From positions 1 through 14,225 of the forward strand of contig CAZSRC010000021.1 in assembly GCA_964609365.1 (NCBI GenBank): a stretch of DNA of 14,225 bases. The letters are read 5' to 3'. Below, piece by piece: positions 5,614 through 12,627 of this stretch; within the stretch, counting starts at the first letter, position 1, and each line of letters begins with the position of its first letter. The notes beneath the pieces were generated by a model. It ran no database searches and was not told the DNA's origin. It saw only the letters and a list, made by a program, of their open reading frames with translations. The translations under genes were made by a program, and so were the position numbers. The stretch is from GCA-002840305 sp964609365. Lineage in GTDB: Bacteria; Patescibacteriota; Patescibacteriia; Patescibacteriales; UBA12465.

Positions 5614-8334
5614 ATGAATAATAATTTAAAAAATTTTAAAGATCAGATAGAATGGCATTCTTTAAATATAGAGGATGTTTTTAAAAAACTTGATACATCG
5701 GAGCAGGGTCTTAAATCCGAAGATGTTTTTTTGAGACAAAAACAATTTGGCTTAAATAGACTACCCATTAAAAAAGCTCCAAGTATTATTGTTATTTTTT
5801 TTCATCAATTTTTAAGCCCTTTAATTTATATTTTAATTTTTGCTGGAATAGTTTCTTTATTTTTAAAAGAATATATTGACTCTATTTTTATTTTTGCTGT
5901 TATTATTTTAAATTCTGTTTTAGGCACTTGGCAGGAAAATAAAGCTGAGAAAAATGCGGCAGCCTTGCAAAATCTTTTAAAAATTAAAGCTAGGGTTAAA
6001 AGACATGGTTTTGAAAAGGATGTTGATGCTGAAGAATTAGTTATAGGGGATATTGTTTTTTTGGAGTCTGGGTCCAAGGTTCCTGCTGATATGAGAATTT
6101 TTGATGCCAAAAATTTACATATTGATCAGTCTTTTTTAACAGGAGAATCAGAGTTAGTTAATAAGTCTTCTGAAAAGAATAAAAAAAATGAATCTTTAAA
6201 TAACAGAACTAGTATTGTTTTTGCTGGTTCATCTGTTGTTTCCGGTAGAGCTTGGGGCGTTGTTATAGAAATAGGTTTAAAAACAGAGGTTGGAAAAATA
6301 GCCGAAATAGTTAGCTCTGCTCAAAAAAGTAAACCACCACTAATAGTTAGAATGGAAAATTTTAATAAAAAAATTTCTTTTATTATTTTATTTTTTTGTT
6401 TAGTTTTTGCTATTATTGCTATTTATAAAGGATTTGAACCAAAGGATGCTTTTTTCTTAGTTGTCGCCCTTGCTGTTTCAGCTATTCCAGAGGGTCTGCC
6501 AGTTGCCCTGACAGTTGCACTTTCTATTGCTACAACCAGAATGTCTAAAAAAAATGTAATTGTTAGAAAATTAACAGCTGTTGAGGGCCTTGGTAGCTGT
6601 ACCATGATTGCAAGTGATAAGACCGGAACGCTTACCTTAAATCAACAAACAGCAAGGCAAATTTATTTAGCATCAGGCAAAACACTAGAATTAAGTGGTC
6701 AGGGGTATAATGGTGTTGGTAAAATAAACAAAGAAGATGAACTCAGTAGTTTTGAAAAAAATAATCTAGAAAAAGTTGTTCGATCAGTTGTTTTAGCTAA
6801 TGAGGCTAAACTTTGGCGATCAAAAAAGGTTTGGCACCATCACGGAGATTCAATGGATGTTGCTTTTTTGGCAATCGCTTATAAGGCTGGATTTAATATA
6901 GATGAAATAAAATCTTCTATTACTAATATTTTAGATATTAGTTATGAGTCAGAAAGAAGATATGCGGCAAAAATTTATTTTGATAAAAAATTACAAAAAA
7001 ATAAAATTTCTATTAAGGGTTCAGTTGATAAGATTCTAGGTTTTTGTTCACATATTAAAAGTGAGAAAGAATTTATTAATATAGACAGAGAAAAGATAAG
7101 AAAAAAGGGAGTTGAATTAGCTTCTCTTGGATACAGAGTATTGGCAGTCGCCGAGGGGGACTATGAACTAGAGGATGGTCTCAGTATAGAAAATTTTAAT
7201 GATAAAAAAATAAAAAACTTAGAATTTTTGTCTCTTGTTTGTTTTATTGATCCTTTGAGGCCAGAATCAAAAGAAGCTGTTTTAAAATGTAAACAAGCTG
7301 GTGTCGAAGTCTCAATGATAACCGGAGATCATCCAGCTACTGCTTTATTTATAGCAAAGGAACTTTCTATAGCTTATTCAGAAAAAGATGTTATAAGTGG
7401 AGATAAATTGGACCCTGGCCATGATGAGATTAATCCTGAATTTTTAAAAATAGTTGCAAGTACTAAAGTTTTTGCTGGAGTTTCTCCCCTACAAAAATTA
7501 AAAATAGTAAAAGCATTAGTAAAATTAGGTCATTTTGTTGCGGTTACTGGTGACGGAGTTAATGATGCCCCGGCATTAAAACAAGCTAATATTGGTGTTG
7601 CTATGGGCTCGGGAACTGATGTTGCCAAAGAAACCTCCACTATGATTGTTTCTGACAATAATTTTTCTTCAATTGTTAGCGGTATTGAGGAGGGTCGTTT
7701 TGCTTATAATAATATTAGAAAAGTTGTTTATTTTGTTATATCTAGTGGAGTTGCAGAGATAGCTCTGTTTGTATTAGCAATATTATTAGGAGTACCCTTG
7801 CCTCTTTTTGCAGCTCAGCTTTTATGGTTGAACGTTGTTACAAATGGAATTCAAGATATTTCACTTGCTTTTGAACCAGGGGAAAAGGGAGTTATGAATA
7901 ATCCTCCTAGATCACCAAAGGAAAGTATTTTTAATAAATTAATGATAAAACAGACCGTCTTATCAGGGGCTGTTATTAGTTTGGTTACTTTTGCTTCTTG
8001 GTTTTATTTGGTTGATATTTTAAAATGGGAAGAGGATGTCTCTAGAAATATTATTTTAATGTTAATGGTTTTATTCCAAAACATCCATGCTTTTAATTGT
8101 AGATCAGAAAAAACCTCAGCCTTTAAAATGCCCTTAAAAAGAAATAAAATTTTATTATTTGGTGCGCTTTCAGCTCAGTTACTTCATGTTGCAATGACCT
8201 ATAACCCTTTCATGCAAAAGGTTTTAAAAATTTCACCAATGACATTTAAAGAGTGGGGAATATTATTATTACTTTCATCAACTGTTTTATTAGCTATGGA
8301 AATTTTTAAATTATTTAACAAGGATGAAAAATAA
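5614..8334 (+). CDS. P2-type cation-transporting ATPase (Ca2+-ATPase-like)
   Basis: 906-aa ATP-driven membrane pump with the full P2 layout. N-terminal cation-ATPase domain (EWHSLNIEDVFKKLDTSEQGL, 13-33); M1-M2 about 56-103; actuator domain with TGES (176-179); M3-M4 with PEGLP (292-296); phosphorylation site DKTGTLT (D335); nucleotide-binding KGSVDKIL (468-475); ITGDHPATA (569-576); TGDGVNDAP (645-653); M5-M10 about 705-900. In M6 the segment LLWLNVVTNGIQDISLAFEP (737-754) has Asn744 where SERCA-type pumps have the ion-binding Asp of NLVTDG. Related bacterial pumps also carry TNG, and their ion is not settled, so Ca2+ is a guess by homology; H+, Mg2+ or another cation remain possible. It follows glgP closely and overlaps the DUF192 gene by 11 bp. 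Confidence 0.95.
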   Translation: MNNNLKNFKDQIEWHSLNIEDVFKKLDTSEQGLKSEDVFLRQKQFGLNRLPIKKAPSIIVIFFHQFLSPLIYILIFAGIVSLFLKEYIDSIFIFAVIILNSVLGTWQENKAEKNAAALQNLLKIKARVKRHGFEKDVDAEELVIGDIVFLESGSKVPADMRIFDAKNLHIDQSFLTGESELVNKSSEKNKKNESLNNRTSIVFAGSSVVSGRAWGVVIEIGLKTEVGKIAEIVSSAQKSKPPLIVRMENFNKKISFIILFFCLVFAIIAIYKGFEPKDAFFLVVALAVSAIPEGLPVALTVALSIATTRMSKKNVIVRKLTAVEGLGSCTMIASDKTGTLTLNQQTARQIYLASGKTLELSGQGYNGVGKINKEDELSSFEKNNLEKVVRSVVLANEAKLWRSKKVWHHHGDSMDVAFLAIAYKAGFNIDEIKSSITNILDISYESERRYAAKIYFDKKLQKNKISIKGSVDKILGFCSHIKSEKEFINIDREKIRKKGVELASLGYRVLAVAEGDYELEDGLSIENFNDKKIKNLEFLSLVCFIDPLRPESKEAVLKCKQAGVEVSMITGDHPATALFIAKELSIAYSEKDVISGDKLDPGHDEINPEFLKIVASTKVFAGVSPLQKLKIVKALVKLGHFVAVTGDGVNDAPALKQANIGVAMGSGTDVAKETSTMIVSDNNFSSIVSGIEEGRFAYNNIRKVVYFVISSGVAEIALFVLAILLGVPLPLFAAQLLWLNVVTNGIQDISLAFEPGEKGVMNNPPRSPKESIFNKLMIKQTVLSGAVISLVTFASWFYLVDILKWEEDVSRNIILMLMVLFQNIHAFNCRSEKTSAFKMPLKRNKILLFGALSAQLLHVAMTYNPFMQKVLKISPMTFKEWGILLLLSSTVLLAMEIFKLFNKDEK

Positions 8335-8800
8335 AATAATTAATTTTTTAAAAAACAAAAAAATATTTATTATTTTGTTTTTACTAATTTTTTTATTAAT
8401 TTTATTTTTGCTTGTTGATAACTTTTTTAAAAAAAATGAAAATAAAGTTTTAGTTAATGAAATTTTTATAAATTTAGAATTAGCAGAAAATTCTTTTGAA
8501 CATTATTTAGGGTTAAGTAATAGAAATTTTTTAGATAAAAATTCAGCAATGTTATTTTTATTCCCTGAAAAAAATATAAGATCTTTTGTAATGAGAGACA
8601 TGAAATTTTCTATTGATATTGTTTTTATTGATGAAAATATTATAAGCGATATTTATGAAAGACTTCCTTTTGAAAAAGAATATCAAAATATAAGCTATTC
8701 ATCATCTATTCCAGTCAATAAAGTTTTAGAATTTAATGCTGGTTTTTGCGAAGAAAATAATTTAAAAGTTGGCCAAGAATTAAAATTTTTTTTAAAATAA
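8324..8800 (+). CDS. Membrane-anchored DUF192 family protein
   Basis: 158 aa. Residues about 14-31 form one hydrophobic helix preceded by lysines, a signal anchor that would place the rest outside the membrane. From about residue 45 it follows the DUF192 pattern: VELA-like start (LELAENSFEHYLGLSNR), AMLFLFPEKNIRSFVMRDMKFSIDIVFID (75-103), and a C-terminal VLEFNAGFCEENNLKVGQELKF (134-155). The function of DUF192 is not established. The ATG at 8324 lies inside the end of the ATPase gene (11-bp overlap), which suggests translational coupling. No terminator was found after it; the next promoter starts 15 bp downstream. Confidence 0.9.
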   Translation: MKNKIINFLKNKKIFIILFLLIFLLILFLLVDNFFKKNENKVLVNEIFINLELAENSFEHYLGLSNRNFLDKNSAMLFLFPEKNIRSFVMRDMKFSIDIVFIDENIISDIYERLPFEKEYQNISYSSSIPVNKVLEFNAGFCEENNLKVGQELKFFLK

Positions 8801-8814
8801 TTTGTAATTTTATA

Positions 8815-8843
8815 TTGTTGATTTATTTTTTTTATGATATAAT
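8815..8843 (+). promoter_or_regulatory. Promoter of the histone H1-like gene
   Basis: TTGTTG (8815-8820), 17-bp spacer, TATAAT (8838-8843), with TG at 8835-8836 forming an extended -10. The expected start near 8850 gives a leader of about 58 bases, long for this window. Confidence 0.75.
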
Positions 8844-8857
8844 TATATTAGTTTTAT

Positions 8858-8879
8858 ATAGGAATTGGTCGGTTCCTAT
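8858..8879 (+). other. Leader hairpin of the histone H1-like gene
   Basis: ATAGGAA (8858-8864) pairs perfectly with TTCCTAT (8873-8879) around an 8-nt loop TTGGTCGG. It starts about 8 bases after the expected transcription start and lacks a U-tract. It may stabilise the 5' end or bind a regulator; the function is not known. Confidence 0.5.
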
Positions 8880-8907
8880 TCTAGTATTAAAATAACTTTT
8901 TACTAAT

Positions 8908-9114
8908 ATGAAAAAAGTAGTTAAGAAAAAAGTTGCTGCTAAAAAACCAGTAGCAAAGAAAAAAGTTGCTGCTAAAAAACCAGTTGCTAAAAAACCAGTA
9001 GCAAAGAAAAAAGTTGCTGCTAAAAAACCAGTAGCAAAGAAAAAGGTTGCTGCTAAAAAACCAGCTGCTAAAAAACCAGTAGCTAAGAAAAAACCAGTAG
9101 CAAAAAAGAAATAA
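8908..9114 (+). CDS. Histone H1-like Lys/Ala/Pro/Val repeat protein
   Basis: 68 aa made of only five residue types (M, K, V, A, P); 32 of 68 are lysine. The unit KKKVAAKKPVA is repeated at residues 6-16, 17-27, 33-43 and 44-54 (the last ending PAA), with KKPVA spacers, so residues 6-32 and 33-59 are two copies of a 27-residue block. Such low-complexity tails resemble eukaryotic H1 C-termini and bacterial H1-like proteins (the HctB and AlgP types), which bind and compact DNA through charge. No globular domain, so it should be disordered until bound to nucleic acid. No Shine-Dalgarno. Its own promoter and terminator frame it, and SMC lies next downstream. RNA or ribosome binding is an alternative role. 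Confidence 0.85.
   Translation: MKKVVKKKVAAKKPVAKKKVAAKKPVAKKPVAKKKVAAKKPVAKKKVAAKKPAAKKPVAKKKPVAKKK
8923..9084 (+). repeat. Tandem 81-bp duplication inside the H1-like gene
   Basis: Bases 8923-9003 and 9004-9084 encode nearly the same 27 residues (last block PAA in place of PVA) with nearly the same codons. Each copy holds two 33-bp units plus a 15-bp unit. Such repeats can expand or shrink by slippage. Confidence 0.85.
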
Positions 9115-9122
9115 ACTTTTTT

Positions 9123-9160
9123 AACAAAAACTCCCTTATTATGAGGGTGTTTTTGTTTTG
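9123..9160 (+). terminator. Intrinsic terminator after the H1-like gene
   Basis: AACAAAAAC (9123-9131) pairs with GTTTTTGTT (9149-9157). After one T-T mismatch the stem continues with CCCT/AGGG and a T-G pair around the loop ATTAT. T-rich sequence follows. It lies 9 bases after the stop codon. Confidence 0.85.
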
Positions 9161-9181
9161 TATAGTAAAATAAAAAATTAA

Positions 9182-9210
9182 TTGATTAATAATAAAAAGT
9201 TTTGTATAAT
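9182..9210 (+). promoter_or_regulatory. Promoter of smc
   Basis: TTGATT (9182-9187), 17-bp spacer, TATAAT (9205-9210). The expected start near 9217 leaves a leader of about 17 bases with no Shine-Dalgarno. Confidence 0.7.
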
Positions 9211-9233
9211 AAAAACAAATTTAAAATAAGTTT

Positions 9234-12200
9234 ATGTATTTAGAAAAATTAGAAATACAGGGTTTTAAGTCTTTTGCCAACAAAAATAAGTTGGTTTTTT
9301 CTGGTATTATTGACAATAAAGAAAGAAGAGGTATTACTGTTGTTGTTGGCCCTAATGGTTCAGGTAAATCTAATATAGCTGATGCTATTCGCTGGGTTTT
9401 AGGAGAGCAAAGCAGTAAACTTTTAAGAAGTAAAAAAAGTGAAGATGTTATTTTTTCTGGATCAGATAAAAAAGGTCGTTTAAATATGGCTGAAGTTTCA
9501 TTATTTTTAAATAATGAAGATCTTGGGTTTTTTAAAAGAAAAAATAATAACCAAGATGATCTTCAATCTCAAATAGAGTTAGAAAAAAATAGAGAAGGTG
9601 ATAATATTGACGCTTTATTAATGTTGCCTGAGATAGTTTTGACTAGAAAAATTTTTAGAGATGGAAATAGCGAGTATTATATTAATAATAGTAAAGTTAG
9701 ACTTAGTGATGTTCAGATTTTTTTAGCAAAAGCTAACTTTGGTCAAAAAACATATAGCGTTATTGGGCAGGGCATGGTTGAAAATTTTCTTAATACTAGC
9801 CCAGCAGAAAGGAAGGCTTTTTTTGATGAAGCAACCGGAGTAAAACAATATCAAATAAAAAGAGATTTATCTCTAAACAAGTTAGAGCTTAGTCAAGAAA
9901 ACTTATCAAAAATAGAGATGTTGTTAAATGAAATTGAGCCAAGGTTGAAAAGCTTAACAAGACAAGTTGGTAAGTTGAAAAAAAGGCAATCCCTGGAAGA
10001 GGAACTCTTAATAAGTCAGCTTAATTATTATAGTAAAATTTGGCAAGAAATAGAGTTAAAAATTTCAAGCCTTAAAGAAAATATTTCAGGATTAGAGTTT
10101 GAGAAAAAGGAACTAGAAACATCTTTATCTGAAAAAAGAAAAAAATTAGAATATATAAATCAAGGAGAGACAGTTGGTGAAGAATTTTATGATCTACAAA
10201 AAAGATTTTTATTTTTGAAATCTGAGCAGGAAAGAGCATTTAAACAGTTAGAGAGAATTTCTTTATGGCAAGGAATAAAAAAAGAGGAGGCAAGTAAAAA
10301 TGGAGAAGAATCTTTTTCTATTTTAAACCAGGAAAAACAAAATTTATTAGAAATTATTGAAAAAACTAATAAATCTTTAGATTTTTTTAGTGGAGATTTT
10401 TCTAAGCATGAACTGCTAAGGGATAAAGAGTCTCTTGCTTTATCTCTAGAAAGGGATTATCAAGAAAAAAACAGAGAGCTTTCCAAAATAGAAGCCTGGA
10501 TAGAAGTAAAATTAGAAAAACAAGGAAAATTTGATTTATCTTTCTTAAAAAATAAACAATCAGAGCTAAACCTAGAGATACCAGAATTAAAAAATTCATT
10601 AGCTTTGTTGCTTGACTCCACTTTAAATAAACAGAAAAAATTAGAAGAATTAAAATCCTTAGAACTTAATATTGAAAAAGAATTGTCTTTATTAGAGTCA
10701 GAATTAAGCAGGGCTCATATTGAAGAAAGCCCTTCTAATATCCAGAAAATAAATCAAGGATTAAAAAATTTAATAAAAAAAATAGAAGAAAATATTGATT
10801 TAAATGAGTTTTCATTATTTAAAAAAATTGTTAATGATATAAATATAGAAATAAAAGAACTATTAAGTTTTTCTTCAGGGGATAGTTATCGTCACAAAAT
10901 AGAATCAATAAGCAGTAAAATAAGTGACCTTAAAAATGAAAAAAATAATATAACTAAAAACTTATCATCCCTACAACTAGAAATCAATATAGAGAAAGGT
11001 AGAGAAAATAATTTTAAAAATGAATTAATAAAAAAAGAAAGAGATTTAATAGATTTATCTGATAAGATAACCTTAAACGAAGATGATAAGGGCGATGATT
11101 TTATTGAAAATAAAAAAAAGAAAGAAAAAATAGAAAAAGAATTAGCGGAAATAAATAATAAAATTAATTTAACAAGAAAAGAGATTATTGAAATTAAATT
11201 AGAAAAAGATGAATGGCAAAATAAAAAATCAGAAAATCAATCTCTTTTGCAAAGAAGCCAAAATAATTTAAATGAATTAAATAATAAACTAAATTTAATA
11301 AAAACAGACTCTATTAAAGTTCAATCTAAGCTAGAGGATTTGGAATATGAAATTAAGAACAATGCTTTTTTAAAGCAAGAATCCCTTAATGAAAATTCTA
11401 ACTGGAATGATTTATTAGAAAAAGAATCAAATTTGATAAATAGTTTTCAAGAAAAAACAAAAGAAGAGCTTACCTTTCTTCAAGAAAAAATAGACAACTT
11501 TAATCAAGAGCAAGAAAATAAAAAAAGAGATTTAATTAATTTACAAAATAATATAAATGAATTAAGTTCATCTCTGTCTAGAATAAACTCTAAGTTAGGA
11601 TCTTTTAAAATAGATTTAGCAAGGGAGGAGACTAGGGTAGAAGACTTAGAAAGTAATATTTTAGATGATAAGCTAGAATTAGAAAAAATTAAAAGCTATA
11701 AAGTAGATGATAACTTTATTAACAATAATTTAAAGGATGATATATATAAACTTAAAAATCAATTAGAAATGATTGGGGGGATAGACCCTGAAACAGAAAA
11801 AGAATATGAGGAAACTAAAAAAAGATTTGATTTTTTATCTGAACAAACCGATGATTTAAATAAAACTATCAAATCATTAGAGAAGGTGATAATTGAACTA
11901 GACACAGTTATTAAAAATAAATTTGATTTAGAGTTTAAACTTATCTCAGAGAAATTTAACGAATATTTTAAAATTCTATTTAATGGTGGAAATGCTAAAA
12001 TTTTTCCGCTAAAAGAAGAATCCTTAGCTGATTTTGAAAAAAATTCTTCCTCTGAAAACTCTGAAAAAGAAGTTGTTGAAACAAGAGACTCTTTGGCTTT
12101 AAAAAATGTTAAATTAATAAAATATTTAAAAAAATATAATGCGATTGGCCTTTCTGGTGTTGATATTAGTGCCACTCCCCCGGGAAAGAAAATATCCTCA

Positions 12201-12497
12201 GTAAATATGTTATCTGGTGGAGAGAGGGCTTTAACAGCAATTGCTTTAATATGTGCAATTATTAGTGCGAATCCATCACCTTTTGTAGTTTTAGATGAAG
12301 TTGATGCAGCCCTAGATGAAGCTAACTCTGAAAGATTGGCAAAAATTTTAGATGATTTATCTAGTAAAACTCAATTTATAGCTATATCCCATAATCGAGC
12401 CACTATGAAAAAGGCCAATATTTTATATGGAGTAACTATGCAATCCGATGGAATTAGTAAGCTTTTAAGTGTTAAATTAGAGGACAATATTTCTTAA
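9234..12497 (+). CDS. smc: Chromosome segregation/condensation ATPase SMC
   Basis: 1087 aa. The protein forms ATP-gated rings that organise and separate chromosomes, normally with ScpA and ScpB (not in this window). N-terminal head: MYLEKLEIQGFKSF, Walker A GPNGSGKSN (39-47), AIRWVLGEQ. C-terminal head: PPGKK, signature LSGGERA (993-999), Walker B VVLDEVDAALDEAN (1018-1031), and ISHNRATM with the switch His (1053). Residues about 205-905 are almost entirely charged coiled coil. I see no glycine-rich hinge in the middle; instead a helical stretch (about 504-545, INQGLKNLIKKIEENIDLNEF) and a break at SFSSGD (545-550), near the centre of the two arms. Total length is below the 1150-1190 aa usual for bacterial SMC. 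There are polar insertions in both head lobes (about 98-130 and 926-957). SMC identity is near certain; the hinge loss is inferred by eye. Confidence 0.95.
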   Translation: MYLEKLEIQGFKSFANKNKLVFSGIIDNKERRGITVVVGPNGSGKSNIADAIRWVLGEQSSKLLRSKKSEDVIFSGSDKKGRLNMAEVSLFLNNEDLGFFKRKNNNQDDLQSQIELEKNREGDNIDALLMLPEIVLTRKIFRDGNSEYYINNSKVRLSDVQIFLAKANFGQKTYSVIGQGMVENFLNTSPAERKAFFDEATGVKQYQIKRDLSLNKLELSQENLSKIEMLLNEIEPRLKSLTRQVGKLKKRQSLEEELLISQLNYYSKIWQEIELKISSLKENISGLEFEKKELETSLSEKRKKLEYINQGETVGEEFYDLQKRFLFLKSEQERAFKQLERISLWQGIKKEEASKNGEESFSILNQEKQNLLEIIEKTNKSLDFFSGDFSKHELLRDKESLALSLERDYQEKNRELSKIEAWIEVKLEKQGKFDLSFLKNKQSELNLEIPELKNSLALLLDSTLNKQKKLEELKSLELNIEKELSLLESELSRAHIEESPSNIQKINQGLKNLIKKIEENIDLNEFSLFKKIVNDINIEIKELLSFSSGDSYRHKIESISSKISDLKNEKNNITKNLSSLQLEINIEKGRENNFKNELIKKERDLIDLSDKITLNEDDKGDDFIENKKKKEKIEKELAEINNKINLTRKEIIEIKLEKDEWQNKKSENQSLLQRSQNNLNELNNKLNLIKTDSIKVQSKLEDLEYEIKNNAFLKQESLNENSNWNDLLEKESNLINSFQEKTKEELTFLQEKIDNFNQEQENKKRDLINLQNNINELSSSLSRINSKLGSFKIDLAREETRVEDLESNILDDKLELEKIKSYKVDDNFINNNLKDDIYKLKNQLEMIGGIDPETEKEYEETKKRFDFLSEQTDDLNKTIKSLEKVIIELDTVIKNKFDLEFKLISEKFNEYFKILFNGGNAKIFPLKEESLADFEKNSSSENSEKEVVETRDSLALKNVKLIKYLKKYNAIGLSGVDISATPPGKKISSVNMLSGGERALTAIALICAIISANPSPFVVLDEVDAALDEANSERLAKILDDLSSKTQFIAISHNRATMKKANILYGVTMQSDGISKLLSVKLEDNIS

Positions 12498-12522
12498 TAT
12501 TTTTATAAAAATTTCAAATTTT

Positions 12523-12555
12523 AAATCAACTCTTTAAGGGTTGATTTTATTTTAA
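12523..12555 (+). terminator. Intrinsic terminator after smc
   Basis: AAATCAAC (12523-12530) pairs with GTTGATTT (12540-12547); the stem continues inward with T-G, C-G and T-A pairs around a 3-nt loop. A T-rich tail follows. Confidence 0.8.
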
Positions 12556-12587
12556 TTTTATATTTTTTTTGCTTAATTTTTATTAAT

Positions 12588-12615
12588 TATAATTTATAAT
12601 AAATATAATTATAAT
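12588..12615 (+). promoter_or_regulatory. Probable promoter region of the comM-like gene
   Basis: Four TATAAT hexamers lie in a row (12588-12593, 12595-12600, 12604-12609, 12610-12615). TTGCTT at 12569-12574 is the only -35-like element, and its spacing fits none of them well (13 or 20 bp). A promoter here is expected because a terminator precedes it, but the exact -10 cannot be chosen. Confidence 0.35.
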
Positions 12616-12627
12616 TAAAATATTTTT

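Noticed and set aside
8780..8800. A/T palindrome at the end of the DUF192 gene as a terminator
   Set aside because: Only A-T pairs, no GC core and within coding sequence; too weak to call.
8845..8909. Long-range pair ATATTAGT (8845-8852) with ACTAATAT (8902-8909) covering the H1-like start codon
   Set aside because: The left arm lies mostly upstream of the expected transcription start (about 8850), so it would not be in the RNA.
8908..9114. H1-like gene as a CRISPR-like or satellite repeat without coding function
   Set aside because: The frame is kept across all units, with a start, stop, promoter and terminator in the right places.
11759..12175. Long minus-strand open frame inside smc
   Set aside because: A mirror of the biased AT-rich coding sequence; it has no family resemblance or start signals.
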